Assembly: GCF_050947875.1 (NCBI RefSeq)
Contig: NW_027460346.1
Location: forward strand, 4,282,000 to 4,345,999
Direction of reading: 5' to 3'
DNA: 64,000 nt
Source: Dermacentor variabilis
Lineage: Eukaryota; Arthropoda; Arachnida; Ixodida; Ixodidae
In this document: piece after piece, positions 11,314 to 23,049 of the stretch
How the letters are laid out: every line of letters starts with the position of its first letter
Position numbering within the stretch: position 1 is the first letter of the stretch
Position numbers and translations under genes: made by a program
Notes under the pieces: model-generated
The model's database searches: none
What the model was told of the DNA's origin: nothing
What the model saw: only the letters and a program-made list of their open reading frames with translations

Positions 11314-11484
11314 TAGTGGAGTCTTTGTTAAAGGAATACGTGTGAAAAATAAAAAAAAAATTCTGTGATAGCGCATACATGTGTTGCTCGATTTCTTTGC
11401 CTCAATCTATCGAAAAGGTGAAACAGCTTATTTGCTGCGCTCAAATTTCGCATTAGGAAGTAACGTAATCGTCGGTAATTTTTT
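11314..11484 (-). repeat. Right outer inverted arm of the fold-back element
   Basis: 171-bp reverse-complement partner of 8291-8461, ending in TTTTTT at 11479-11484. Small differences (run-length changes, a few substitutions) show the arms have aged independently. Confidence 0.9.
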
Positions 11485-13329
11485 CATATTTCGCGGGCCT
11501 TCTTTGCAACCCAGAAAAAAGGGCTACGTGAGACGTATAATGCCGGAAATCACTCGATCGGTGGTTTCTGAAGGTGCTCTACAAATTTGCGTATCATACT
11601 TGGAGTCCTAAGCCAATAATGAAAAAAAGTTGGGTAATTAACCTAATTATTAGTGAGTTACAGGGAAAAGAAAAAAAAATGTCTGAGTTACTATAGGCCA
11701 GTGTGAATAGTATGTATTCGGTTCAATTCACTTCCGACACGCCTTTGATTTTTAAGAGCTTGGCTCAAGTTACGTGGGACCCCTTGTATGTTTATGACCT
11801 CTGCATGCAAGTGACGATGTTTCCATCCGTAATAAATGTTGTAAATTATTAGAAGTGTTTTTTATAGAGTCGTTAGCTTTGCTTACTGGAAAGGGAAGCT
11901 ATACTGAGACACATATCATTCACGTGCATTTCACACGTCGTTCATAAAGCACTCTGCCAAAGGGCTCACTAATGTCTGCAGGTTTTTTTCAAAGTCAAAA
12001 AAGTACGCAAAGCATTTTGAAGCGAGGGGAACATACAGCAACATATTCATTTCCCAGAGCTAGGCTATTCATACCTTTATAAATAATTGTTAATTTGCTT
12101 CCTCCTTCTCTTTAAAAATGCAATAAACTTTCTGCTGTGTATATAGTTAACTGTATTGTGTATCTCCTTGGTGTTTACTGTGGAAATTTAAGCCAATGTG
12201 GAAGTGAGAAAATACGGATGAGGCAGCCGCCACTGGTACTTCTAATGCGCTTGTTCTTCTATTGTCAGGATTTGCAGAAGCAAAGCAAAGCGTGAATTAA
12301 AATCCGTGCACGTTCGCGCCAACAGGGATGCAGCAAGCTATTAGCCACAATAAAATTTTAAGTGAAAAGGTCGAGGCAAGCGAAAAGAAACCTCAAATGG
12401 TGTGGGTGACAAAATTCTGGCAATCACATGGTAGGTGCAGGAGGAGGGGGGGGGGGTCTATTCTTCGGCATCGTGGGGGCGGCGGCTCTGGCCAGCCCCC
12501 CGGAAAACTCCGGAGGGCGCTCTTCTCCCCTCCCCCCCCCTCCCACCCGTCGGCGCCTACGCATGGCCAAGTTTCTGCACTCCCGGTTTAGCCAGATCCA
12601 AGCAGACAAAATTTTTTTTGTTCAAAGGTATAGCTTTACAGAACGTCATGTACGCAGCTGTTTGGGCCAAGGCTTCTGATATTTTTTTTTGTTTTCGGTG
12701 GCCCAACTTTGGAAATATTTTACAAAGTTACTATTCAACCTAAAGCAAACACAAATATTATTGCAGCGAACAGATTTTAAGTTTCAATTAGCATAGTTGT
12801 TGCTTCAGAGAAACTCCGAGTGGACATTGACATCACTAGGCCGTCCTCGAGCAGGTGGTACTCAGCTGTGGAAATGGTCCCCAAGAAAACTGGTTACTGA
12901 GGGCTCTGCGGAGGTTACCACGCGCTTAATCTGTAAACAATTCATGATCGTTACATTTTGCTGCGTGACTGCAATAGCTGGTACTGACTGCAGTGAAAAA
13001 AAAAAAGAAACACTCACGAGACGAAGTGCACGGTGGCTAGAAGCATTGAAGTTGAAGCGCTGTGGAACGTGATCCACAGTGCAGAAAAAGGTGGTAAAGT
13101 CGATCTTCTGTATTGTTAAAACAAATCGTAGAATATATGCAACCTTTGACGACACGTGAGGGGAATGGCAGGGTTGAGGATAATATCAGATGGTCCAATC
13201 AGGACGTGGTGGCTGTAATAGTGCAGCATATGCCAAACAATTGCAGACGCAAGGCAGTTCATGCAAGGCTGGTTCATGCTGTAGCTGCGGTAATTTTTCG
13301 TCAAAGGCAAATCGTGTGCATATATCTGG
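11485..13329. other. Gene-free AT-rich stretch with one G/C low-complexity block
   Basis: No recognised gene. Around 12440-12550 a G-run followed by C-runs generates glycine/proline-rich frames of no evident meaning. The remaining frames are short and match nothing I know. Confidence 0.4.
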
Positions 13330-13631
13330 GCTAGTTGATTCAGCAGAGAGATTGAGTATGATAGTTTTACGTCAGAGAAGACTCGAGAAGACTCGCATCC
13401 CCGATAACATAGTTGCGGAAGCTGACCGCGAAAAATTCAGGCACTCACTAAACTCGTTTAACTGATTCTACTCACTGTATACAGCTGTATGTAGCTAATA
13501 TGTTTCTCTATATTGTAGGCGGTGCATTTGGCTGGTGTTCCCATTTTATATTGTTACTAGATTGTACGTGCTTACTTGATTCTATGCCCCCCTTACTCAA
13601 TCCCCACGTAGGGGCTTTGTAAGGTTTTTGA

Positions 13632-13662
<31 letters not shown>

Positions 13663-13664
13663 AC
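13330..13664 (+). mobile_element. 3' end of a LINE with (ATAA)n tail
   Basis: The frame ending at 13463-13465 closes with TRIPDNIVAEADREKFR...LNSF, the form of ORF2 C-termini in CR1/Jockey-like LINEs. A 3' UTR with CCCCACGTAGGGGCTTTGTA follows, then an (ATAA)n tail at 13631-13664. A 5'-truncated copy is inferred; the clade is uncertain. Confidence 0.5.
13631..13664 (+). repeat. (ATAA)n microsatellite, LINE tail
   Basis: Eight or so uninterrupted ATAA units at the 3' end of the LINE fragment; such tails are made during target-primed reverse transcription. Confidence 0.9.
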
Positions 13665-14109
13665 TACCTCATGTTGTTGGCGACTAAATTGGTCCTGATA
13701 AGGTTCTCAAAGGACTGGGCTGTAAATTATTAGCGATACATGTATTCCAGCCTATTTAGCTTCTCATTATAAGCTATACGGACTGAATCAGGGTACGGAC
13801 ACTATCTAGACGATACGTGTTGCACTTGGAACAGCGCAAGAACACAGGATAAGTCAAGACCAAGGATGACAAAGCACTGCTCGAAAGCTATGGTTATTGT
13901 GTGCTGCTCGTGGTATACTTTCGCTGCTGCTGTTATTGCGCTTTTTAAATCGGTGACACTTTTTAGTGGGCTTCGATCATGATGCTTTCTGTGGGGTAAG
14001 TATCGCTCTATAGCTATCTATATATGTGTATATCTAACCATTTTCCCGCCTACCTGAGTCAGTAAGTGACAATGTGTGTATACGTGCTGCTGTTGAACGA
14101 ACCTGTTTC

Positions 14110-14490
14110 GTACTGACATAGGTGACAGTAGATGCGGGACTGGGTTGGTAGGTACCACTGAATTCGAAGAAAATTTCTGACACTGACTTGGAACACTGGG
14201 TATGTGCCACTCAGTCTGTGCTGGTCTTCAGTAAACCTCTTTGGTGTCAACTTGTAATCTGGTATGTACCAGTGGGTGCCTGTCGTTCTGCAATGAGCAT
14301 CGTTGACGCCAACTTGGGTAACGAGGTGTGTGCCACTTGGGAATGTGCAGCTCTACAATGATGAAAAATATCCATAAATTTCTCTCATGCAGAGCGGAAT
14401 CGAACCTCGTCGCAATTTTCTTCGAGAACAGCAACCCGACGCTTCAGGAGGCCGCGCCACAACTGCACTGGGTATGTGGCGCTTTTGAAT
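14110..14490. repeat. Degenerate tandem repeat with GGTATGTGCCACT-like units
   Basis: Variants of a phrase such as 'GGTATGTGCCACT' recur at about 14200, 14262, 14320 and 14470 with spacers containing (T)TGACGCCAACTTGG variants. Within it, 14392-14440 holds a reverse-strand box B-like GGAATCGAACC, so a tRNA-derived component is possible. Not a functional tRNA: no cloverleaf can be closed. The rest of 13665-15080, including a GC-rich block at 14620-15060, has no recognisable gene. Confidence 0.45.
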
Positions 14491-15089
14491 GAGCGTCTTT
14501 CACCCAAACTCTTTATAGTGTCGGATTTATAGCTGCTCCTGGGTGGCACTCTCGGCCGAGTTGGTTAGTGGCATCGGGTAGTTTTCGTTAGTTTGTTGAT
14601 TACTGTATTTACTCCTTTTTAGAACGCAGCTGTTTGGCGCCCGTTCGAGCGTTGAGCGTCGGCGTGCCGGCGGCAGTGTGCCGTGAGATGGGAACGGTTA
14701 CGTTAGTCCGCGGCGTCAGGTGCTGGGGTCAGTCCACAATACCAGCGCGTGTGACGGGCGCCGCTGCGTCTGCAAGGGGCGATGGCATGCGGCTACGAGT
14801 GAGGCTCGGTGTGAGGCTTCCTTGGGTGTTGTCGCCTCTGACGCTGGTGGCACGATTTCCCCGCGACGAGGTGCCGCATCGTCGTGGGTAGAACGAAAGC
14901 GTGAGGACAAAAGCGTATCGCCACGGCGACGGTGGGTACGACATGGCGGCAGACTAGCGCGCGTTGTCTGTATGGAAACAAGCGCTGCATGAGCAGAGGT
15001 ATGTCTGCGGCGACGGCTATGAATCGCGCCCATGCGTCACCCACACGCGTCTCGCGATCTCCCGATTAGCATGTGCTCTTAGAAATTGT

Positions 15090-16430
15090 ACACAGGAATC
15101 GATAGCGAACCATCTTATTTAAACTGAATATCTACAGTGCACCTAAATCGCGACGAGTCAACTTCGGAGAACTTTTTTTCGGCCGTCAGGAAACAAGCCA
15201 GAAAATTGGTTATTCTGTGAGATTTCAATGTGTCCCACCTTGCGTAGGGGTACCAAACAGAAACTCCCAAAGGTCATCGTCTAGCCCACGCCATAAGCCT
15301 TCATCGATTCATTCTGCTGACAGAACCCGAGACACGCAAACTAGAACGGGTAACAACGTAAGCAGGGATACTAGCCCCGACCTAACAATGGTCAAAGGGT
15401 TGACTCAATGCTCCTGGAACAATCTAATTGAGAACCTGGGCAGTGACCACAGCATTATAGCCACAGAAGTCCAGCTGGTGGCCATACGCACCCAATAACT
15501 GCAATCAAAGTAACCAAGTGGGAAGCTTTTCGGCGCAGCAGAACCAAGTCTCAACAACACGTCACGCCATTTCTACACGATTGGACGCAACAGCTACAAG
15601 AAAATTTAGCGCTGCCACCAAGCAACTCACTGCAAAAGCGCAGACACAGGATGTTGGCAGAAAGCTTCTCCACCTATGGGATGCTCGAAGAGGCCTGACC
15701 AAACGATCGAAGAGGCAGCGGCACAACCATAAGCTGAAACAAGAAATTGTCCGGATCACAGCAGAAGCGGAAGAATACGCCACCACCCTCACTAATAACA
15801 ATTGACACAACCTCTGCGATCGCCTTAATGGCAAACTGAGTACATAGAAAACGTGGTCCCTCCTCAGAGCACTGCTCAACCCAACGCACACAATACCGTT
15901 GGCCTGAAGGTCGCCCGAAGCAGGCGGCATTCATTATGCACTACTAAGCAACCTCTGCGATGAGGCTGTACGGCAACTCACTGCATACTACAACGACTCT
16001 TGGAAAACGGAACGCTTCCACAGAAATGGCGACACGACGATATTACCTGAATTTCGAAACCCGGGAAACCATTGTCCCTCCAAAATCTCAAACCCGTTTC
16101 CCAGACTTCCGTTATCGGCAAGCACTTGAAACACGTAGTTCTTATGTGCTTCCTGTCTTATCTCGAAGCGAACCAATTCTTCCTTATTCGGCTGTAGACC
16201 AGGTTTGTTGCGCAGGACATAGTCGATCCTACAACTGAAGGAGGATGTTGTGGAAGGTCCGAGTACAGCTGAAACAAGAGCAATTCTGGCGTTGGACCTG
16301 TGGCGTTGGATTTCGACAACGGCTCACATAACCTAATTCTAAACAATCTTGCATCCTCCAGATGGGGAAAAACAAATCTATGATTATGCCCGAGCCTTTT
16401 TCTTTGACCGCACGGGCACCATCGGCCTAG
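15090..16430 (+). mobile_element. Decayed LINE fragment: endonuclease C-terminus, linker, start of RT
   Basis: A degraded copy of an EN-RT LINE related to the one at 1560-7400. Seen in order across several frames: LFKLNIYSAPKSRR (15110), a DFN...GYQTETPKG block (15220-15265), TSPDLTM and WNNLIENLGSDHSII (15370-15460) from the endonuclease, LLHLWDARRGLTKR (15665-15710) from the linker that corresponds to LLHLWEAYHSLHRR in the other copy, then RT shreds ending with IYDYARAFFFDRTGTIGLG (16375-16430). Multiple stops and frameshifts make it clearly dead. The endonuclease N-terminus and everything after the first RT motifs are missing. Confidence 0.7.
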
Positions 16431-16439
16431 GTTAAATTC

Positions 16440-16610
16440 GGTCAGATATTTTTACGTGAAACGACACGAGGCGTGACTATTTACAGTGTATTTAAAACGA
16501 GTTACACAGCAGCAACCAATATGGTGGACAGCCTGTCCACCAGACAGGCCCTTCTTCATTGTCGTCTGCTCCAAGCAGGATGTCTCTCGGAATGAGCTGG
16601 CTGCGTAACA
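16440..16610 (-). repeat. Ty3/gypsy LTR remnant
   Basis: On the minus strand a purine tract GGGGGTAA is followed at 16610 by TGTTACG, a typical polypurine tract to LTR (TG) junction, right after the integrase C-terminus. The sequence from there down to about 16440 is taken as the LTR; its far end is not defined. Confidence 0.45.
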
Positions 16611-17070
16611 TTACCCCCGGCGGGAAGAGCGCCGTCTCAGTGCACTTTAAACGGTGATTTTAGGAGGGCGGCTTGCTTTCAGTATGCTTACGTGAACTGT
16701 GTCACTGGGACCGATCGTAGGTTGCACAGTCAGTGAGACGGGAACAATCTCGTAGGTGATGTCCGTGTCCTGGCGGACGATTCCGTTAGGCCCCGTTCAC
16801 CGAGATGACAACTTCTCTGACACGGCAACTCGACGGAATGGACACCACATTAGAACTAAGGCACAAACAAATGTCGTGATGTCGGCTGTCATAAAATCAC
16901 TTCTGAGTGGCTTGCGAGGCCGACAGCTGAGCGCGGGAAATCTGACGCGCGTCATCAGCACGAGCGATTGCATCACGTGCATATTCGCTAGGCGGCGCTG
17001 TAGCAGCCCGAAGGAGGGCGTTGAGTGGTAACGTCGGTTTACGACGATAGACCTCAGACTCTGCCCTGGC
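16611..17070 (-). pseudogene. Ty3/gypsy integrase C-terminal fragment
   Basis: Minus-strand reading gives KPTLPLNALLRAA, then SEYARDAIARADDARQISRA, a stop, and after a frame change SEKLSSR...TYEIVPV and DTVHVSILKASRPP. This is the region after the integrase core of arthropod gypsy elements, ending just before the polypurine tract. It is followed by an LTR-like start, which fixes orientation. Several stops and frameshifts. It overlaps in content with the end of the piece at 18590-19880, so the two come from different copies or from a rearranged one. Confidence 0.6.
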
Positions 17071-18589
17071 GGCGCTGCGGAAAAACCCGTCACCAGCGCC
17101 CCCATCGCAGCCTTGGCGCTAACTGAGTAGTGAAAGGAGAGCTGTCCGAAAGCGAAGGTGCATAGGCCACAAAGGACCCGTCTCTTTCGTTTCTGTTGAG
17201 GCACGGTTTCCTAAAAATCAAGGACCTGGGAAGCTTCTTCCGCCAATCCACGCTTCGGAAAGGAAGCTCAGCAGGGCCAAGTACGTGTACAATGTAAAAT
17301 AAAGTCTCAAGTGTTATTTCGGCATGCTGCAACTCGCAAGTACAGAGAGCATCAGGTTTGTTTATAGGCATATCAGCATAAAATCTAAGCATTTCAAATT
17401 GGCTCATATTGAATATGTCCTGAACACAAGACTTAAGTATCGCCTATGTTTTTATGTATTTTATCGTAATGTTTTGTCTCGCAATTATTTACAGAGAGTA
17501 AATCCTTCCATAGCGTTTTCCAGGGCAGCAAACAGAAAACGTTTTCCAAGGCAGCAAACAGTGTGCGATCATAACGAAAGTAAGCTTCCCACAGTGCCTA
17601 CGCGCTGCATCTTTCTTTCTCGCAGGAGCTACAGCATCGCTCAGTACCTTATTTGAACTTTTCGCAGACGCTTCGAGCAACAAGCGCGCACAAATAAATG
17701 TAGATAAACGCGACATTCTTTTTCTTTACACACGCGCATTACTTTGCAATTACTCATCCAGTGCTCCTACAGCAACGTTATTGCTCACATTTGAAAAGCG
17801 CAGTCGAGCGGGCTCAGCACATTACGAAGCGTGTTTTGTATCGGCGCAGGACATACAAAATACGGAAAGTAGAAATGAGCTCGCGATACAACGATGCTCT
17901 AGAACAGAATTTTGAATTCATAAAGGAACCAAAATGTTTGGTTAAGCTGAGCTGCCAGATCTCTCCGTTCCACTTGTTGAGTCAAGCTGAGGCGGACGTC
18001 TGTTAAAAGATGGAGGTATCTATGGCCTATAAGCAGGATGGTTCGCAACGTCATTTTTCTCTGTTACCAACGAAGTGGCGGCTGCAGATTCTTGAGTTAT
18101 CGCTTGATTACCACGGTCCTTCGTCAGAGCTACGCAACACAATTACAGAAGGACAAGATTGTCGCACTTTCTCATGCGAGCCGCTGTGTTGTGGGGAATG
18201 CAAGTAACCCGATTACCCAACACGTTGAACGGCCCGTATCAAGCGCTCTCACCTTTCCCCTTCATACGATCGCGATGGAAATCAGTAAAACTAAACGTTG
18301 TTATTCCGTCCTTCACGTTCATGGTAATTTACAACACAACAGTAGCGTCGATTGCGGCGTTTCTTCGTAACGCGCGGAGCTATCGCGGTTGCCGTCGTTT
18401 CCCCCATCAGTCAGAAGAGCGAGCCAGTAAGCGCTTTATGGCAGTTCGGCGGCGTGTCCGACTAGCGTAGAAATTCATAGCTCTCTGTCTGTGTGTTAAA
18501 TGCGCAAAACACTCGCCATGTGGACCAAAATCTAGTTAAATCGTTGTTTCGCAGTCGCTAGCTGCATAGGCAACTTAGCAAGGGAGTCG
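17071..18589. other. Gene-free stretch between two gypsy pieces
   Basis: Only short frames; none recognised. It may be sequence inserted into or flanking a gypsy copy, because the integrase readings on both sides stop near the same protein position. Confidence 0.35.
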
Positions 18590-19880
18590 GGCGTCGCACT
18601 ACTCAATTACTGCATCCTCGCAAAGGCAGGTGGCGCTACGCGTCTTGCAAAACTCCAGAGTCTGACGTCCATAGAGCATACAAAATGATGAATAACCGGC
18701 GGCGTCTTGACGCGACGAATTGTAGGCGAAGGTTACGTAAGGTAGCGCGAGGTCCCAGTCACGGCGGTCAGATGAAATATACATTGAGAACGTGTCCGTG
18801 AGGGTGCTATTTAGGCATTCGGTGAGGCCATTTGTTTGGGGATGGTAGGAAGTGGTCAAAATGTGCTGCGTTGAGGAGGAGCGCAAAATATCGTCGATTA
18901 CACGGCACAATAATTCGCGACCTCGATCTGTGAGAAATTGAGGGGTGCCGTGGTGTAGAATAATACCGTGTAGAAAAAATTGGCAACATCCGTGGCAGTG
19001 CTGGTGGGGAGCGCTCTAGTGATTGCATGCCTGGTCGCATATCCTTTGGCAACGGCGACGCACTTGTTGCCGCATTTTGACTCGGGAAAAGGACCGAGAA
19101 GGTCTAAACCAACACGGAACAATGGTTCGGTCGGGATGGAGAGCGGCTGAAGCAGTCCAGCAGGGAGTTCGGCAGGTCGTTTCCGACGTTGGCATTTGTC
19201 GCAGGAGGCCACGTAACATCCCACAGACCAGGCGAGACCGCGCCAAAAGAAGCGGCGCCGGACACGGTCGTATACGTGCGCGATACGCCAAGGTGACCAT
19301 CTGTTGGTTCGTCGTGAAGCTCGTGCAGGATCGCGGAACGCAGATGTTTGGATACAGCGAGAAGCAGCCCAGGGCCATCTGGCTGAGCGTTACGACGGTA
19401 ATGTGCGCCATTCAAGAGGATGAACCTGCGCAGTGACGCGTCGTTAGATGTCGATTCGAGACGGTCAATGAGCGATCGCACGGAAGCATCACAACCTTAT
19501 TCTTCACCAATTTGGAGAAACGTAGACATAGACATGATGCCCAGAGTAGGCTCGATGTATGATACTTCTGCTGGGTCAACAGTATAGGAGGACAAGCAAC
19601 CCGCGTCCAGATGGAGGTGGCCAGACTGGTAGGCAGCGGAGTAAGAATACTTGTGAAGGCACAGCGCCCAATGACCGAGTCGTCCAGTCGTTGAGTGAAC
19701 AAAGGCAACACAGCGCGTGATTGTCTGTGACAACAAGGAAAGGTCGGCATACCAGTAAGGAGGGAATTTCGAAACCTCCCAGACAAGGGCAAGACATTCC
19801 CGTTCTTCAATAGAGTAATTACGTTCAGATTTCGAAAGGAGACGAATGGCGTTCGCAATAACACGCTCAACAATCAATTA
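18590..19880 (-). pseudogene. Ty3/gypsy pol fragment: RNase H, integrase zinc domain and core
   Basis: Read from high to low coordinates: RNase H end (SKSERNYSIEERECLALVWE near 19840), the LTR-retrotransposon tail of RNase H, the integrase HHCC domain (HDEPTDGHLG near 19310, CDKCQRRK near 19200), the integrase core (VGLDLLGPFPES near 19090, SYHPQTNGLTECLN near 18840), and an end at TRSATCLCEDAVI near 18605. At least three frame changes. The protease and RT halves are absent, and no LTR is attached. This is a truncated genomic relic of an LTR retrotransposon. Confidence 0.8.
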
Positions 19881-21614
19881 ATATAAAAGTGGTTAACGGC
19901 AACTGAATGAAACCAATGATATGTGGTTTACCGTCATGCGGTGCTCCTTAGGATGTTTTTCATATTGCGTTTACCAAGTTAATTAAATAAGATAAATTAT
20001 AGAAAATTATTAATATTCGCTTTATTCGCTAGGGCCAAGTGCGTTTCCTTACGTTGTAGAGGGCATTCCAGAACAGCATATCAAATTTTTTCGTGGCAGC
20101 GCACGCGCTGCGTGGTGATATTTTTCCGGCGTTTAAAGAAAGCCCAGAAAATATTAAATAAAACCACGTGACTGCCCTCGTGCGCTATTGTATTGCGGCG
20201 TGCTCAACCGTGCGTAGACCATGTTGCTTATTGGGGAACAAAGCACTTCCTTTCCGTGCCTAGACCTATCTATCACGGGGGGGGGGGGGGGGCAAGGGGG
20301 CAATGATCCCCTCCCCCTCTGTCAAAATTGGGGGGTCGAAGTATGTACGACTGGCGTGAAGTAAGGCATGAAATCGGCAGATTATCAGTTGCTGGAATTA
20401 TTTAATCTATATGCACACATTGTCTACATAGCGTTGCCGTCCCAGTAGCCTATCACGATTAAAAATCTAATCAAACCTCTTACAGGTATAACTGTCGAAT
20501 TTCATTGTGCAATCACGACTTGTCGAAGATATGCTCGCGAAAATGACGTTGGTCGAACGTGCGAGCCATTTTAATACCAATAGAAGTCTAAGTCATATTG
20601 TAAAATTTTTTTTTAAAGGCTTATGTCACTTCGGACTCTGGTGATTGCAATTTCAGGCTGTTACTGAATAAGACCTACACTATCAGTTGTTTGCTGGTAG
20701 GAGCAAGAACAACAGATATTTCGCATTAAAAAGCATGAGGGCCACTTTTTGGTGACGTGTCCCGAAAATTCGCGCTTCGTAGATTGCTTATGTGATGTGA
20801 AAACTGTTGCGGAATAGCCGCTTTTTCCCAATTTTTATGCACTGTAGACGGCCTTTGGTTGTTTTCCTCCCGTACGCTCGGTAAAATATGCGAGGCACAG
20901 TGTTTACATTTATTCGAAGTACTAGGCAATAATCTGAGTGACGAGCGATATATGTTTATTCCGTGTAGGTTCATTGCAACCATTGTAGAAGGTTACTAAT
21001 TCAAGCGTTGCACAGTGTTTCGAAGTCGAAATGTTTCTCAGACTCCTAAAACAACAGCACGAGTGAAGGTTGAAATTCCGTGAAAATAACGAGAATTTTA
21101 AACATAATCCGTTGCGATACTCACTTTCCTGCTTTAAATGCAAGTGTGGCAGTTAATTACTAAATCCCCGTTTTCCCACGTGTTTTCCTGCATCATAAGA
21201 GATTCATAGTTTCTCTCTCAGTTGTCCTCGGTGAGCTGAGCAAGGCATCTGTTTATATCGGGGGAAAATTATGGGCATGGTATGGCCAATGTGTTCGCAA
21301 TGTTCCAAATGAGTGAGTGACATGCGCATTTTCCAGTAGAATACGCATGCAAGTGGTCAATAGGGTTATCAATAGGGTTTTAAGAACACTGAAAAACTTA
21401 GACGGCTGGACTGGCATAACAACAACAGGTCAAATTTTCGCGAACATAATGGGAACAATACGTAAGTTTTGGTGCGATGGTAAATGCATGTTGATCAAAT
21501 ACAGCCTCTAAAAAATGGTAAGCAACTGTTCGAAAGTACCAATGTGGAAAGAGCGGATATGGTTTTAGCTCTGTGTGCGTAAAGTGGACATAGAAGGCGC
21601 GGAGTCCAGCTATT
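19881..21614. other. Gene-free stretch with a G16 run
   Basis: A homopolymer of sixteen G at 20277-20292 is followed by a C/T-rich stretch. Otherwise AT-rich sequence with short unrecognised frames. Confidence 0.4.
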
Positions 21615-21700
21615 TCAACGTAATAAACGAGGTTTCCTTGGTGTCAGTGTTTGTTGGCTTCTTATGATATGAATAATAAAAATCGGGCCCTTCAGTTAAC
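21615..21700 (+). repeat. Detached 3' segment of the CTTGGTGTCA SINE family
   Basis: CCTTGGTGTCAGTGTTTGTT followed by GGCTTCTTATGATAT is the same 3' block found at 22103-22135 and, reversed, at 30225-30260. No tRNA-like head is attached here. Confidence 0.6.
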
Positions 21701-21874
21701 CCCCTTTCTTCTCATTTATTACTTAACGAGGGTTTCGAGTCCAGCAACATTGATGCCTTCAGGTAGCATGTGTGGTTTTATTGACCAGTTGCGTTCACAC
21801 AAAAAGATCACGTTCTCGTGACCCGTACGGCAAAAACAACGTTCCACGTCCGCCGCCGAGGTCTGTGAATGGTG

Positions 21875-22140
21875 GCGCTGGCTAACACTCTCAGGGTTGT
21901 CCTAGGTCACATAAATACCCAAGAAACTGGGTGTGGAAACGGCACCCCGGTAACTCAATTGTAGAGCGTCGCACGCGAAATGCGAAGGTTGTGGGTTCGG
22001 TTCCCACCTGCGCGAAATTGTTTTTTATCCACTTTAATTTTCATTAATTTATAGTTTATTTATTTCCTTTATGAAGCAGAAGTAATTTCTCCAATGTTGT
22101 TCTTGGTGTCAGTGTTTGTTCGCTTCTTGTGATATACCTA
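21875..22140 (+). mobile_element. tRNA-headed SINE, plus strand
   Basis: The head at 21940-22020 has a box A-like TAACTCAATTGTAGAGCG and a box B GGTTCGGTTCC; the body starts GTTTTTTATCCACTTTAATT and ends CTTGGTGTCAGTGTTTGTTC. Upstream, TGGCGCTGGCTAACACTC...AATACCCAAGAAA is shared with the copy at 30216-30492, so the repeat extends 5' of the tRNA-like part. A real tRNA gene is unlikely because the acceptor stem does not close and the same head is attached to a SINE body elsewhere. Confidence 0.78.
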
Positions 22141-22349
22141 TTCTAAAGCCATTCTGAAGATCTCCAAAAATGCCATCATTCTCTTCCCATGCTTGCAGCT
22201 TTAATTTGATTACCTGCAGTGCTAGATTGTACATTACCGATATAATGCAGAACGACGACGAAGTGTCTTCTTGGTAGAACGCTTCTATCTGTGTTCTCAG
22301 GTTTCTGGCGCAACCTTCGGATTTTCCTGGTGCCTCGGCTCCCGGTCTT

Positions 22350-22590
22350 GTGGCCATGGACGCGGAGCCTTCCAGATGCCCTCCTGGCCAGGGGTCAACA
22401 AGGCCGTCCTTCACGAGGAAGACAGGAAGCGTGCTCAGTGACACCGATGAGACTGAGCTGTACTCTGTGTCGGATGAAGACTCATCGGATGATAGATTCA
22501 TCACTGTCCGCAGAAAGAGGGCCAAAAGGAAGACTATCGCAAAATTTCAAGCCAATCGGCACTATGCGCAAAACGCCGTCTGTCGTTAAG
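22350..22590 (+). mobile_element. N-terminal piece of a LINE ORF1
   Basis: Reads MDAEPSRCPPGQGSTRP, then ETELYSVSDEDSSDDRF and TVRRKRAKRK before a stop at 22587-22589. I recognise this as the start of a tick LINE ORF1 protein (acidic Ser/Asp patch followed by a basic patch). No zinc knuckles or ORF2 follow. The identification is from memory of similar predicted proteins; it could instead be a short host protein. Confidence 0.45.
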
Positions 22591-22914
22591 GCGCCAAGGC
22601 TGCGAAGCGTAGGCGGGCTCGGGCGACCACTCTTCCCGCCAGCGCCTATGCGCGTGCTGTCCTGTTGGCATTCTTGATCGTGATTTAACGCTTCTTTAAG
22701 CCTTCAGCGATGTCTTGAAATGGCTGTTGCGGGGTTGGGTGCTTTAACACGCACAAAAAGTTGCCAGGCACGCACTCAGTTTCCGGTGCTGCTTCACGAG
22801 CAAGGGCGACGGCGGCGGTGGATCGCGGCTGTTCGACGGAGAAAATATGCAATCGCGCTTTGGTTACTCCAGTTTCAGAGCGATCACTGTGTTTTTATTG
22901 TTTTCTTGGTGTCG

Positions 22915-23049
22915 CCAGGATCTGATTATGAGGCACGCCGTAGGGGGGGACTTCGGGAATTTGGACCACCAGCGGTTCTTTAACGTGCGACTAAATCTAA
23001 GTACGTGGATGTTTTCGCATTTCGTCCCCATCGAGATGCGACCGCCGTG
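22915..23049 (-). mobile_element. SINE body (3' half), split from its head by the 10.8-kb insert
   Basis: In reverse complement it reads CGGTCGCATCTCGATGGGGA, CGAAATGCGAAAACATCCAC, a TTAGATTTAGTCGCACGTTA block and ends CGTGCCTCATAATCAGATCC. This is the body of a common tick tRNA-derived SINE. Its head lies at 33816-33893, 10.8 kb away, and the two halves join exactly if 23050-33815 plus one TG are removed. Confidence 0.88.

Larger units (their letters stand above)
8291..11484. mobile_element. Unclassified 3.2-kb fold-back element with nested inverted repeats
   Basis: Three pairs of inverted arms are nested around a common centre: outer 8291-8461 with 11314-11484 (171 bp each), middle about 8801-8907 with 10860-10966, inner 9150-9348 with 10648-10848. 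They are separated by unmatched segments and a loop of about 1.3 kb (9349-10647). Both outer ends terminate in a run of six A (or T). I see no clear target-site duplication and no transposase. The unmatched segments carry two small arginine-rich ORFs on the minus strand. This could be a fold-back transposon, a non-autonomous DNA element, or two copies of one repeat inserted in opposite directions. Confidence 0.7.

Noticed and set aside
12428..12680. Gly/Pro-rich ORFs on both strands
   Set aside because: Produced by G and C runs; no conserved motif.
20277..20292. G16 run as a quadruplex-type regulatory site
   Set aside because: A single homopolymer with no flanking gene; could also be a sequencing or assembly artefact.
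21940..22020. tRNA gene on the plus strand
   Set aside because: Acceptor stem does not close and the sequence continues into a SINE body.
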